Origin: Curtobacterium flaccumfaciens pv. betae
GTDB taxonomy: Bacteria; Actinomycetota; Actinomycetes; Actinomycetales; Microbacteriaceae
DNA: 64,000 nucleotides
Reading direction: 5' to 3'
NCBI RefSeq assembly: GCF_026241855.1
Contig: NZ_JAPJDC010000001.1
Location: 1,426,001 to 1,490,000 of the forward strand
The stretch's first letter is position 1. The number at the start of each line of letters is the position of its first letter. Below are positions 8,408-16,566 of this stretch, one piece after another. The notes below the pieces were generated by a model that did no database searches, had not been told where the DNA came from, and saw only the letters and a program-made list of their open reading frames with translations. Both the position numbers and the translations under genes were made by a program.

Positions 8408-9343
8408 ATGACGGACAGCCCGGCCGACGCCACCCCCTACGAAGTCCTCGGCGTCCCCGCGACGGCTGACGACGACGCGCTCCGCCGCGCCTACCGGCGG
8501 GCGGCCCGCGAGACGCACCCCGACCTCGGCGGCGACGCCCAGCGCTTCCGCCAGGTCCAGCTCGCATGGGAGCGCATCGGCACGCCGGAAGCCCGGCGTG
8601 CGTACGACATCGGGTCCCGGGCGTCGGCTTCGTTCGGTGCTGCCGGCTCGACCGGCCGGGGCGACACCGGTCGTGACGCCTACGCACCCCCGGCAGCGCG
8701 TCGCGACACCCGCCCACGGGCGCGGTCCCACGGACACCCCGGTGGTCGGTCGCGCGAGGTCTTCCTGCAGGCCGAGCGCGAGTGGGTCGGCCTCGGCGAC
8801 CCCGTCGAGGACCCCTACGACCCCACGCTCATCCGCTCCGCACCCCGGCACATCCGACGGCTGCTCGCCGAGGCCCTGGCCGAAGAGGCGACCGCCCTGA
8901 TCGTCTCCGACATGGGGATCGGCGTCACGGTGTGGCACGACCTCGACGCCGGGGCCGAGGGCAAGCTCGACCACGCCGTCCTGACCCCGAGCGGACTCTG
9001 GGCCGTCGAGTCCATCGACTGGGGCGCTCCGGTCCGCGTCGAGCACGGCGAGATCGTCGGCGAGACGCTCGCACCGGGGGAGCGACCCGTCAAGGAACTC
9101 GTCCGCGCCGCCCGCGCCGTGCAGAAGCAGACCCGGGTTCGGTTCTCCGGGCGGCTGCTCGTCGTGCCGGACGCCGCCGTCACCGAGGACGTGCAGCTCG
9201 TGGGCTCCCCGAAGAAGCCCACCGCGCTCGTCGTCCGTCGCAGTGCGCTCGCCCAGGTGCTGGGCGGCGTCTGGTCGCCGGCCGGTTCCGTCGACGTGTT
9301 CGAGATCCGCGACCGCCTGCAGCAGACCGTGCGCTTCGTCTGA
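8408..9343 (+). CDS. J-domain protein with C-terminal nuclease-related-like domain
   Basis: A 311-residue protein. Residues about 10-70 are a DnaJ domain (YEVLGVPATADDDALRRAYR, then the HPD triad in THPDLGG) that would stimulate a DnaK-type Hsp70. A low-complexity linker follows (residues 75-115). The C-terminal half (LDHAVLTPSGLWAVES and the region to RLLVVP) resembles NERD-like or restriction-endonuclease-like folds seen fused to J domains in actinobacteria. There is no zinc-finger or glycine-rich DnaJ region. The function is unassigned; the NERD likeness is a tentative reading. Confidence 0.78.
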   Translation: MTDSPADATPYEVLGVPATADDDALRRAYRRAARETHPDLGGDAQRFRQVQLAWERIGTPEARRAYDIGSRASASFGAAGSTGRGDTGRDAYAPPAARRDTRPRARSHGHPGGRSREVFLQAEREWVGLGDPVEDPYDPTLIRSAPRHIRRLLAEALAEEATALIVSDMGIGVTVWHDLDAGAEGKLDHAVLTPSGLWAVESIDWGAPVRVEHGEIVGETLAPGERPVKELVRAARAVQKQTRVRFSGRLLVVPDAAVTEDVQLVGSPKKPTALVVRRSALAQVLGGVWSPAGSVDVFEIRDRLQQTVRFV

Positions 9344-9352
9344 CCCGCTGAC

Positions 9353-9715
9353 TCAGTAGCCGCGGAGCTTCTCGAGGTCGCGGCGCTCCCGCTTGCTCGG
9401 CCGTCCGGCCCCGCGGTCGCGCATCGGGACGAACCCGGCCTCTTCCTTCGACAGCCGCGGCGGGGTCTTGTCCTCGAAGTGCTTCGCGGCCTCGGGGGCG
9501 CTCGTCCGCTTCAGGATGATGCCGGTCACCACGACGATGCGGTCGAAGCCGTTCTGGCGCACCCGTACCTCGTCACCGGGGCCGATCGGCTGCGCCGGCT
9601 TCGCGCGCTCCCCGTTCACCCGGACGTGCCCGGCCTTGCACGCGGCAGTTGCGGCCGACCGGGTCTTGGTGATCCGGACGGCCCAGATCCAGCTGTCGAC
9701 CCGGGCCTTCTCCAT
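9353..9715 (-). CDS. S4-domain RNA-binding protein, Hsp15-like
   Basis: A 120-residue protein starting MEKARVDSWIWAVRITKTRS, which with HVRVNGERAKPAQPIGPGDEVRV forms a classic S4 RNA-binding fold as in Hsp15 (HslR). Hsp15 rescues stalled 50S subunits carrying peptidyl-tRNA; a similar role is possible but not shown. The basic C-terminal tail (RGAGRPSKRERRDLEKLRGY) is conserved in the family. It is divergent from the small gene at 9749 with a gap of about 33 bases. Confidence 0.88.
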   Translation of the reverse strand: MEKARVDSWIWAVRITKTRSAATAACKAGHVRVNGERAKPAQPIGPGDEVRVRQNGFDRIVVVTGIILKRTSAPEAAKHFEDKTPPRLSKEEAGFVPMRDRGAGRPSKRERRDLEKLRGY

Positions 9716-9748
9716 GCCGACACTCTAGGCGGCCCGTACCCTGGGGCG

Positions 9749-10006
9749 GTGCATGCGGACGAACAGGCGGCGATCGCCCGGGCCCGTGCGCTCGGGGTGC
9801 TGCACGACGCCGTGATCGGGGACCGCCTGGTGGTCCGGGCGCACCACGGGGAGGGTGCGCAGGACGCCCTCGGCGACCTGGTCGCCCGGACGCCCGCCGC
9901 CGTGACGATCGCGACCCGCCGCGGCCCGGTCGAGGTCCGGCTCGCCGACGTCGTCGCCGCGAAGCCCGTCCCGCCGCCCCCGCCCGCGCGGCCTGCGCGG
10001 CGCTGA
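9749..10006 (+). CDS. Small conserved protein resembling the N-terminal domain of actinobacterial GNATs
   Basis: An 85-residue protein with a compact beta-rich core (GDRLVVRAHHGEGAQDALGDL, AAVTIATRRGPVEVRLADVVAAKPVPPPPP). This pattern, including the LADVVAAK-Pro-rich end, is familiar from the SH3/tudor-like N-terminal domain of actinobacterial acetyltransferases such as Rv0428c. The catalytic GNAT part is absent and a stop follows the proline run, so it may be a stand-alone version or a remnant. The GTG at 9749 lies just after the divergent S4 gene. A strong inverted repeat follows at 10022. Confidence 0.6.
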   Translation: MHADEQAAIARARALGVLHDAVIGDRLVVRAHHGEGAQDALGDLVARTPAAVTIATRRGPVEVRLADVVAAKPVPPPPPARPARR

Positions 10007-10021
10007 CGCGCTCGGCGCGTC

Positions 10022-10086
10022 TGGTGCGAGGTTCCGTCCTCCGTGCGACCACTCGTGGGTCGCACGGAGGACGGAACCCCGCACCA
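10022..10086. terminator. 29-base-pair inverted repeat, probable terminator
   Basis: Left arm 10022-10050 and right arm 10058-10086 pair over 29 positions with one mismatch; the loop is 7 bases (10051-10057). The inner 21 bases are perfect (GGTTCCGTCCTCCGTGCGACC). There is no U tract. It lies between two plus-strand genes and could end the 9749-10006 transcript or act as a mobile palindrome. Confidence 0.6.
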
Positions 10087-10177
10087 CTCGCCCAGCACCT
10101 CGCACGGTGCGAGCCCGCCCGAGCCACCCCGGCGAGCCGCACGCCCCCGCGCCCCGCTCCCGACATACGCTCATCCC

Positions 10178-11335
10178 ATGGCAGTCCCCGTCCCGCTCGG
10201 CACCGAGGACCGCACCGCCCGCCTCACCCTCCGCCGCCCGGACTCCTGGCGCCGCGAGGACACAGCCCAGGCGGACCTGCGCGTCACCGGCGACGACGTC
10301 GTCCTCACCGTCCGATCCCGACCCAGCGACCGCGCGATCGGCGACGAGAACACCGGCCTGCTCGCGCGGCTGCCCGGCTCGGTCGAGGGCCTGCTGCTCG
10401 TCGGCTGCGACCCGTGGACGACCGCCGGCGCCCCGGCCCGGCTGGTCGAGTACGTCCGGCCCGACGAACACGGCGACGTCGCCGGCACCCACCTGCTCTT
10501 CGTCACCGGCCGGCACCGCGTCGACCTGACGATCGAACGCCCGCTCGCCCGGCTGCTCGAGACCGACGACCTCGTGCTCGCCGTCCTCGAGAGCGTCCGC
10601 GCCACCGAGACGGTCCCGGTCCGCCCCGAGCGCGACCTCGAACCCCTGCCGGCCCCCGCCCCGACGACACCGCTCGAGGGTCCCCGGCTCAGCACGGACG
10701 CGATCGGCACCCTGCAGAGCCTCGCCGGACGCCGGTGGAACCCCACGCTCCTCCGCACCGCGGCGGGCCGCGAACTCATCGAGGCGGGCCTCGTCGGCCG
10801 GCTCGGCACGCTGCCGGAGTCGACCCAGACCCTGCTCGAACCCTGGCAGGGCGATGCCCAGCCGGTCACGCTGGAACAGCACCTGCCCGACGGTGGCGAG
10901 TCGCGCCTCCAGGCCTGGTCGCAGACCGTCGTCGACGGGACCGACGCGGCGGGCGCCGTGGTCGCGTCCGTCACGCCGGACCGGGCCGTCGCGCTGATGG
11001 CCGGGAGGCTCGGCATCGGTCCGACGTGGACCTTCCCGTTCCGCACGGGGTCGCTCCCAGGGCACCTGCTCGGCCGCAAGCTGGCCGGCGGTCCGGACGC
11101 ACCGGACCTGCCGGAGGCCCTCGTCGAGGCGGACCCGCGCCTCGTGCGGTTCTGGGCTGCGCCGTGGACCGTCTCGTACCTGCGTCGACCGGGCAAGCCG
11201 AAGCCGATCACGATCGTGCGGGCCGAGGGACACGGTTTCGCGCGGGTGGGCACGACGAAGGCCGGGGAGACCGCCTTCCGGACGGACTCCCCGGCCAACG
11301 TCTACCGGTCGGTGGTGCGGGCGCTGCTGGGCTGA
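10178..11335 (+). CDS. Conserved hypothetical protein, unknown function
   Basis: A 385-residue soluble protein that I do not recognise. The N-terminal 140 residues are beta-rich and end in IERPLARLLETDDLVLAVLESVRA. A Pro-rich linker (PLPAPAPTTPLEGP) follows. The C-terminal half contains GRRWNPTLLRTAAGREL and PGKPKPITIVRAEGHGFARV. No signal peptide, membrane segment or catalytic motif is seen. ATG at 10178 was chosen over upstream in-frame codons because those lie in the palindromic intergenic segment. It is convergent with the protease gene at 11355. Confidence 0.72.
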   Translation: MAVPVPLGTEDRTARLTLRRPDSWRREDTAQADLRVTGDDVVLTVRSRPSDRAIGDENTGLLARLPGSVEGLLLVGCDPWTTAGAPARLVEYVRPDEHGDVAGTHLLFVTGRHRVDLTIERPLARLLETDDLVLAVLESVRATETVPVRPERDLEPLPAPAPTTPLEGPRLSTDAIGTLQSLAGRRWNPTLLRTAAGRELIEAGLVGRLGTLPESTQTLLEPWQGDAQPVTLEQHLPDGGESRLQAWSQTVVDGTDAAGAVVASVTPDRAVALMAGRLGIGPTWTFPFRTGSLPGHLLGRKLAGGPDAPDLPEALVEADPRLVRFWAAPWTVSYLRRPGKPKPITIVRAEGHGFARVGTTKAGETAFRTDSPANVYRSVVRALLG

Positions 11336-11354
11336 GCGCGCCTGGGTTCTCCCG

Positions 11355-12839
11355 CTACGCGGCGGGGCCGGCGGCCAGGGTGATCGTGACCGTCTTCGCG
11401 GCGCCGGTGCTGTCGGTGTAGCGGACACTCACCTTGTCGCCCACCGAGTGCGACTGGACGACCTTGGTCAGCTGGTCCGAGCTCGTCACGGCGGTGCCGT
11501 CGACGCTCGTGATCGTGTCCCCGGCGGTCAGGCCGGCGCTCGCGGCGCCGGAGCCCTCGACCGTGCCGGCGACGGTGACGCCGCCCGTGGTGCCGGTGGT
11601 GTTGCTGACCTGGACCCCGAGGAACGCGGGCAGCCCGATGGTGATCGTGCTCGACGACTCCCCGGCGAGGATCTTCTCGGCGATCGTCTTCGCGGTGGTG
11701 ATCGGGATGGCGTAGCCGGTGACGTCGGCCGTGCCCGAGGACGCTGCCGTGGCCATGCCGACGACCTCGCCCTCGCTGTCCAGCACCGGTCCGCCGGAGT
11801 CACCGGAGACGATGTCCGCCGAGATCTCGATCAGCCCGGTCAGGGACTCGGTGCCGGTGCCGGACTCGCTCTGCACCTGGATGTCCTGGTCGGTCGCGGT
11901 GACGGTGCCCTCGGCGGCGACGAGGTTGCCGGTGCCCTCGGCGTTCCCGACGTCCTTGACGGTGTCGCCGGTGCTCGGCTCGCCGTCGTCGTCGAGCGTG
12001 ACCGTGGACAGCCCGGAGGCGTTCTCGAGCTTCAGCACGGCGACGTCGTTGGTGGCGTCCGCCCCGACCACGTCGGCCTTGTACTCCTTGCCGGTGGTCT
12101 CGTCGGTGACGGTGATGCTCGTCGCACCCTGGATCACGTGGTTGTTCGTCAGGATCGTGCCGTCGGAGGTCAGGACCATGCCGGTGCCGGCCGCCTGCGA
12201 CGACTCGTCGTAGTTCAGGACGGTGTTGATGGTCACGACGCCCTTCTTGTCGGCGGCCGTCGCCGCCGTGGCGGGGGACTGGGTCGTGCCGGTGCCGGTG
12301 TCGCTGCCGCTCCCGGTGCCGTCGCCGGGCACCGTGAAGCCGTTCGTGCCGTCGCTGCTGCCCGTGCCGCCGGTGCCGTCGGTGCCGGATCCGGTGCCGG
12401 GCAGCGTGGAGGTGCCCTGCGACTGGCTCGACGTCGTGGTCGTCCCCTGCGAGGACAGGCCGAGGGCGGTTCCACCGGCCGCACCGACGATGGCGAGCGC
12501 GGCGATGCCGGAGCCGATCACCAGCCCGAGCCGACGCGGTCGCTTCGTCGTACCGGGGTGGTTCGCGGTCGCCGCCGAGTACGCCCAGGCGTGGTTCGCG
12601 CCGGCGAGGGCCGGGCTGCCGATCAGGTAGGGGCCGCGGCCGTCCGGCGTGTAGGCGTAGGGGCCGGAGCCGTCGGGGCCGTAGAGGTAGGGACCGGAGC
12701 CGTCGAACGCGTACGCCGGGCGCAGGGAGGCCGGGTCGGCGTGCGGCGCCTCCCAGTGCATCCCGGGAGCCTGCTGCTGCGCGGCGGGGGTGCCGTTCTC
12801 GTCGTGGTCGGCGGCTGCGGGGTTCGGGGTCTCGTTCAT
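11355..12839 (-). CDS. Membrane-anchored DegP/HtrA-like serine protease with PDZ domain
   Basis: A 494-residue protein. The cytosolic N terminus has three tandem DGxGPY repeats (residues about 45-71). One membrane segment lies at about 104-128, then a Ser/Thr/Gly-rich linker to residue 195. The trypsin-like domain carries the triad His234 (TNNHVI), Asp265 (TNDVAVLKL) and Ser348 (SGDSGGPV). A PDZ domain at about 405-490 (GSGAASAGLTAGDTITSVDG) completes the HtrA layout. It likely degrades or senses misfolded proteins outside the membrane. Divergent from the iron permeases across about 160 bases. Confidence 0.92.
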   Translation of the reverse strand: MNETPNPAAADHDENGTPAAQQQAPGMHWEAPHADPASLRPAYAFDGSGPYLYGPDGSGPYAYTPDGRGPYLIGSPALAGANHAWAYSAATANHPGTTKRPRRLGLVIGSGIAALAIVGAAGGTALGLSSQGTTTTSSQSQGTSTLPGTGSGTDGTGGTGSSDGTNGFTVPGDGTGSGSDTGTGTTQSPATAATAADKKGVVTINTVLNYDESSQAAGTGMVLTSDGTILTNNHVIQGATSITVTDETTGKEYKADVVGADATNDVAVLKLENASGLSTVTLDDDGEPSTGDTVKDVGNAEGTGNLVAAEGTVTATDQDIQVQSESGTGTESLTGLIEISADIVSGDSGGPVLDSEGEVVGMATAASSGTADVTGYAIPITTAKTIAEKILAGESSSTITIGLPAFLGVQVSNTTGTTGGVTVAGTVEGSGAASAGLTAGDTITSVDGTAVTSSDQLTKVVQSHSVGDKVSVRYTDSTGAAKTVTITLAAGPAA

Positions 12840-12979
12840 CGGTGCTCTCCGGTCGTCCCTCGACGGCCCGGTCGGGCGTCGATGGAGACCAGTACAGAGC
12901 GCTTCCCCATGACGAGCCTATGAACGAACCCTGCGCATGCTCCGGGCTTGCTCGGGGGACGCCGAGTGGGGCTCCGGCG

Positions 12980-12996
12980 TTAGGGTGGCCTTACTT
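12980..12996. promoter_or_regulatory. Candidate DtxR/IdeR iron box
   Basis: TTAGGGTGGCCTTACTT lies directly before the fecCD start. The halves TTAGG and CCTTA match the outer arms of the DtxR/IdeR consensus (TTAGGTTAGGCTAACCTAA) while the centre differs. Its location ahead of iron permease genes supports iron-dependent repression, but the match is incomplete. Confidence 0.5.
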
Positions 12997-12998
12997 CC

Positions 12999-14033
12999 AT
13001 GCCTCCGTCAACGTCCACGCCCCCGGCTCCCAGCTCCGTCCCCCGACTCGTCGGTGCGACCGTGCTGGCGGTCGTCGTCCTCGCCGTGGCGTGTGCGCTC
13101 TCGATCGCGTACGGCTCGCGGCCGATCCCGCTCGGCACCGTCCTCGACACGGTGATGCACCCCGGTCGGAGCGACGAGGTCGGGCTCATCGTGCTCGGCA
13201 ACCGCGTGCCCCGCACCGTCGTCGGACTGCTCGCCGGGGCCGCGCTCGGGGTGGCCGGGGCGGTCATGCAGGGCGTGACGCGCAACCCGCTCGCCGACCC
13301 GAGCGTCCTCGGCATCAACTCCGGAGCGACCCTGGCCGTGGTGGCCGGGATCGCGCTCTTCGGCGTGAGCGGCACGGCGGCCTACCTGCCGTTCGCGTTC
13401 GTCGGGGCAGCCCTCGCCGCACTGCTCGTGTACGGGATCGCGACCGTCGCCCGTCGCGGCCTCTCACCCGTCGGACTCGCCCTCGCCGGAGCCGTGGTCG
13501 CCGCAGCGCTGTCGTCGGTCACCACCGCGGTGCTCGTGACCGACCAGAGCCTGCTCGACCAGCTGCGGTTCTGGCAGGTCGGTGCCCTCGCCGGCAAGGA
13601 CCTCGGCACGGCGGGGATCATCACGGCGCCGGTGCTCGTCGGGCTGGCGATCGCGTTCGGCCTCGGTCGGTCGTTCAACACCCTCGCGCTCGGGGACGAA
13701 CTCGCGGCGTCGCTCGGGCAGCGGGTCGTGCTCGTCCGCGCCGTCGGCGGTCTGGTCGCGGTGCTGCTGGCCGGGTCCGCGGTGGCCGCCGCCGGGCCGA
13801 TCGCCTTCGTCGGGCTCGCCGTGCCGCACGCCGTCCGCCGGCTGAGCGGCCCCGACCACCGCTGGACCATCCTGCTGTCGGCGATCGTCGCCCCCGCACT
13901 GCTGCTCGTCGCCGACGTCATCGGTCGCGTCGTGGCGTACCCGGGGGAGCTGCAGGTCGGCATCGTCACGGCGCTCATCGGGGCGCCGGTGTTCATCGCG
14001 CTCGTGCGGTCGAGGGTGGTGCGGGGACTGTGA
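12999..14033 (+). CDS. FecCD-family iron-siderophore ABC permease (first)
   Basis: A 344-residue polytopic membrane protein of the BtuC/FecCD family, with about ten hydrophobic helices. Family blocks: GNRVPRTVVGLLAGAALGVA, MQGVTRNPLADPSVLGINSG, and GPIAFVGLAVPHAVRRLSG, which includes the ATPase-coupling loop. It imports ferric siderophores, heme or a cobalamin-type ligand; the iron box upstream favours iron. Its stop overlaps the GTG of the second permease, so both likely form a heterodimer. No ATPase or binding protein gene follows, so these parts must be encoded elsewhere. Confidence 0.92.
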   Translation: MPPSTSTPPAPSSVPRLVGATVLAVVVLAVACALSIAYGSRPIPLGTVLDTVMHPGRSDEVGLIVLGNRVPRTVVGLLAGAALGVAGAVMQGVTRNPLADPSVLGINSGATLAVVAGIALFGVSGTAAYLPFAFVGAALAALLVYGIATVARRGLSPVGLALAGAVVAAALSSVTTAVLVTDQSLLDQLRFWQVGALAGKDLGTAGIITAPVLVGLAIAFGLGRSFNTLALGDELAASLGQRVVLVRAVGGLVAVLLAGSAVAAAGPIAFVGLAVPHAVRRLSGPDHRWTILLSAIVAPALLLVADVIGRVVAYPGELQVGIVTALIGAPVFIALVRSRVVRGL

Positions 14034-15040
14034 GGCGGCTGTTCGGTTCCGTCGGGCCGCGCTCGGGGCTTCGTCGTGAGGTCGCGGTGCTCGTCGCCGT
14101 GGTCGTGGTCGTCGTGGTGCTCGTCCTGGTCGGGCTCGGCGCCGGTTCGATCCCGCTCACCCCGGGCCAGGTGCTCGCCTCCCTGTTCGGCCAGGGGGAC
14201 CGGATCTCGGACTTCGTCATCGGGCAGCTCCGCGGGCCGCGGGTGCTCGGTGCCGTCCTCGTCGGCGCCAGTCTCGGCATCGCGGGCGCGATCGTGCAGA
14301 GCGTCGTGCGGAACCCGATCGCGAGTCCCGACGTCATCGGGATCACCTCGGGGGCCAGTGCCGCCGGACTCACCGCCATCGTGCTGTTCGGTGCCAGCGG
14401 TGGAACGCTCTTCACGGTCGTGCTCGTCGGCGCGGTGGTGGTCTCGATCGTCATCGCCGGGCTCGCCTGGCGACGGGGGATCACCGGCAACCGGGTCGTC
14501 CTCGTCGGCATCGGTGTCGCGGCGATCTGCCTGAGCATCACCGGCTGGATGCTCACGAGCGGCACCGTCACCCAGGCCGGCACCGCGCTGCTCTGGCTCT
14601 CGGGCAGCCTGAACGCCGTCGACCGCGACCTGGTCGGGGTGCTCGCCATCGCGTTCGTCGTGCTCGGCGTGCCCGCACTGCTGCAGTCCGCACGCCTCCA
14701 GGTGCTGAGCCTCGGGGACGAGGTCGCCGCCGCGCTCGGACTCCGGCCGGACCGGGCGAAGGTGCTCCTGCTCCTCACCGCCGTGTGCCTGACCGCCGCA
14801 GCCGTCGCCACGGCCGGGCCGGTCTCGTTCGTGGCGCTGATGGCCGCGCCGATCGCCAGACGCCTGGTCGGCGGTGGACGGGTCGCACTCGCGCCGGCCG
14901 CAGCCGTCGGTGCCGCGGTCACGCTCGGCAGCGACCTGCTCGCCCAGTTCGTGATCCCCGGCAACGCGCTGCCGGTGGGGGTCGTGACGGGCGTCGTGGG
15001 GGCGCCGTACCTGCTCTGGTTGCTCGCGCGGGGCCGGTGA
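14030..15040 (+). CDS. FecCD-family iron-siderophore ABC permease (second)
   Basis: A 336-residue partner of the preceding permease. An N-terminal membrane helix (VAVLVAVVVVVVVLVLVGL) is followed by LRGPRVLGAVLVGASLGIAG, VQSVVRNPIASPDVIGITSG and AGPVSFVALMAAPIARRLVG, the same blocks as its neighbour in the FepG/FecD manner. The GTG at 14030 overlaps the upstream stop (GTGA). Translation is therefore probably coupled and the subunits made in equal amounts. Confidence 0.92.
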   Translation: MRRLFGSVGPRSGLRREVAVLVAVVVVVVVLVLVGLGAGSIPLTPGQVLASLFGQGDRISDFVIGQLRGPRVLGAVLVGASLGIAGAIVQSVVRNPIASPDVIGITSGASAAGLTAIVLFGASGGTLFTVVLVGAVVVSIVIAGLAWRRGITGNRVVLVGIGVAAICLSITGWMLTSGTVTQAGTALLWLSGSLNAVDRDLVGVLAIAFVVLGVPALLQSARLQVLSLGDEVAAALGLRPDRAKVLLLLTAVCLTAAAVATAGPVSFVALMAAPIARRLVGGGRVALAPAAAVGAAVTLGSDLLAQFVIPGNALPVGVVTGVVGAPYLLWLLARGR

Positions 15041-15198
15041 CGACGGGTCGCACGAGTCGATGACTTCGGGTTCCACGGGTCGCTGACGCGGCTCGTGCGT
15101 TCGCGGATCGCGGAAGTCCCTCCACAGTCCCAGATCGGGGCTGCCGCTCGGGCCTTCGTTTCCGATACGCTGGTGGGCCAAGAGGAGGAGGTCCACCG

Positions 15199-15678
15199 AT
15201 GCCAGATCCAGTGGTCCCGCAGCCGGGCGGTCAGAAGACCCCGGAGCAGCGGCTGGTCGACACCACGCTGACCTTCAGCATGGACATGGGCGCGGCGCTC
15301 ACCGCCGAGTCCGGTGTCTCGACCGAAGAACGTGAAGCCGTCAACGCCCTGCCCTCCGGCTCGGCGTTGCTCGTGGTCCGTCGTGGCCCCAACGTGGGTG
15401 CGCGGTTCCTCCTCGACTCCGACGTCACGACGGCCGGTCGGCACCCCGACGCCGACATCTTCCTCGACGACGTCACCGTGTCGCGCAAGCACGCGCAGTT
15501 CCTGCGCCACGGCACGAGCTTCAGCGTCAAGGACAACGGTTCCCTGAACGGCACGTACTTCGACGGTGTCCGCATCGACGAAGCGCTGCTCACCGACGGG
15601 GCCGAGGTCCAGGTCGGCAAGTTCCGCCTGACGTTCTACGCATCTCGGGTCGACCTGGCGCGCCTGGCGAACGCGTAG
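15199..15678 (+). CDS. garA: FHA-domain regulator GarA/OdhI
   Basis: A 159-residue protein. The flexible N terminus carries DTTLTF with Thr22/Thr23, equal in position to the ETTS phosphorylation site of mycobacterial GarA. The FHA domain (about residues 55-150) shows the phospho-threonine-binding set GRHPDADIFLDDVTVSRKHAQ and DNGSLNGTY. In actinobacteria the unphosphorylated form inhibits 2-oxoglutarate dehydrogenase and glutamate dehydrogenase; PknB/PknG phosphorylation turns it off. AGGAGG precedes the ATG closely. It overlaps the next gene by one base, the same order as in Mycobacterium (Rv1827-Rv1828). Confidence 0.95.
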   Translation: MPDPVVPQPGGQKTPEQRLVDTTLTFSMDMGAALTAESGVSTEEREAVNALPSGSALLVVRRGPNVGARFLLDSDVTTAGRHPDADIFLDDVTVSRKHAQFLRHGTSFSVKDNGSLNGTYFDGVRIDEALLTDGAEVQVGKFRLTFYASRVDLARLANA

Positions 15679-16382
15679 TGGCCGCACGGTCCGCTGCGGC
15701 CCGGGCGGGGTCCGCGGCACCGGACCTGCTCACCATCGGGCAGGTCCTCGCTCGCCTCAAGCCCGAGTTCCCGGACCTGTCGAGCTCCAAGCTGCGGTTC
15801 CTCGAAGAGCGCGAGCTCGTCACCCCGATCCGCACGGCCAGTGGGTACCGCAAGTTCTCCGCTGCCGACCTCGAGCGGCTCCGGGTGATCCTCGGACTGC
15901 AGCGCGACCACTACCTGCCGCTCAAGGTCATCAAGGAGTACCTCGCCGACCTCGATGCCGGGCGCGAACCCGTGTTGCCCGGCGGAGGCGACGCGCCGAA
16001 GCCGTCGATCCTCGGACGTGAGCGTCGGTACACCCGCGACGAGACGGTCCGGGCAGCCGGAGCCTCCCCGATGCTCCTCGCCGACGCGGTCTCGGCTTCG
16101 CTGCTCCCAGCCACCGACACCTACGGCGACGACGGCGTCTCCGTGCTGAAGGCCCTGGTCGAACTGCAGCGCACGGGTATCGAACCGCGACACCTCCGCA
16201 CGCTGCGCAGCACCGCCGAGCGCGAGGTCGGTCTCATCGAGTCCGCCCTCATGCCGGTCTCCCGCCGGGGCGACGCCACCTCGCGGGCCAAGGCCACCGA
16301 ACTCGCGCGTGAGATCGCCGGGCACCTCGAGATCATCCGGTCGAACCTCATCCGCCAGGCCATCGGTCGTCTTGACGCATGA
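15678..16382 (+). CDS. ftsR: MerR-family cell division regulator FtsR
   Basis: A 234-residue MerR-type protein. The winged helix spans about 17-68 (LLTIGQVLARLKPEFPDLSS, SKLRFLEERELVTPIRTASG) with a long effector-free C-terminal half. Its place right after garA and its sequence pattern match FtsR of Corynebacterium glutamicum (activator of ftsZ) and Rv1828. It is expected to bind DNA as a dimer. Candidate operators are seen at 16507-16531 and 50373-50397 in this window. The GTG start shares a G with the garA TAG, so both are on one transcript. Confidence 0.88.
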   Translation: MAARSAAARAGSAAPDLLTIGQVLARLKPEFPDLSSSKLRFLEERELVTPIRTASGYRKFSAADLERLRVILGLQRDHYLPLKVIKEYLADLDAGREPVLPGGGDAPKPSILGRERRYTRDETVRAAGASPMLLADAVSASLLPATDTYGDDGVSVLKALVELQRTGIEPRHLRTLRSTAEREVGLIESALMPVSRRGDATSRAKATELAREIAGHLEIIRSNLIRQAIGRLDA

Positions 16383-16406
16383 CGCCGTCCGGTGCTCCGA
16401 CAGGGC

Positions 16407-16434
16407 TTGTGTGTCAGTGGCCGAGGCGTATCCT
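16407..16434 (+). promoter_or_regulatory. Candidate sigma-70-type promoter for the second MerR gene
   Basis: TTGTGT at 16407-16412 and TATCCT at 16429-16434 are separated by 16 bases, close to the vegetative actinobacterial pattern. The palindromic site at 16507 lies downstream of the predicted start, in the 5' leader. The assignment is by inspection only. Confidence 0.4.
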
Positions 16435-16506
16435 CGACACGCCGGACGCGCCGGGTCGGATGTCCCGCGCGGGAGCGGTCGGAGTCGCTACCGTGGACCT
16501 CGGAAC

Positions 16507-16531
16507 AACTCTCAACCCGTCGTTGAAGCTT
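16507..16531 (-). promoter_or_regulatory. Candidate FtsR-type operator upstream of the second MerR gene
   Basis: On the minus strand the site reads CTTCAAN5GGTTGAG. Within it TCAAC-N5-GTTGA (16512-16526) is a perfect inverted repeat, a form expected for a dimeric MerR-type regulator. The same motif lies before ftsZ at 50373-50397. It starts about 36 bases before the ATG at 16567. Confidence 0.5.
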
Positions 16532-16566
16532 CGGGTGGGAGCTCGATCGTCGTGGAAGGCAAGCTC

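Noticed and set aside
9749..10006. Longer start at 9479 for the small gene
   Set aside because: That extension lies antisense to the S4-domain gene, which is well supported; the GTG at 9749 fits the family core.
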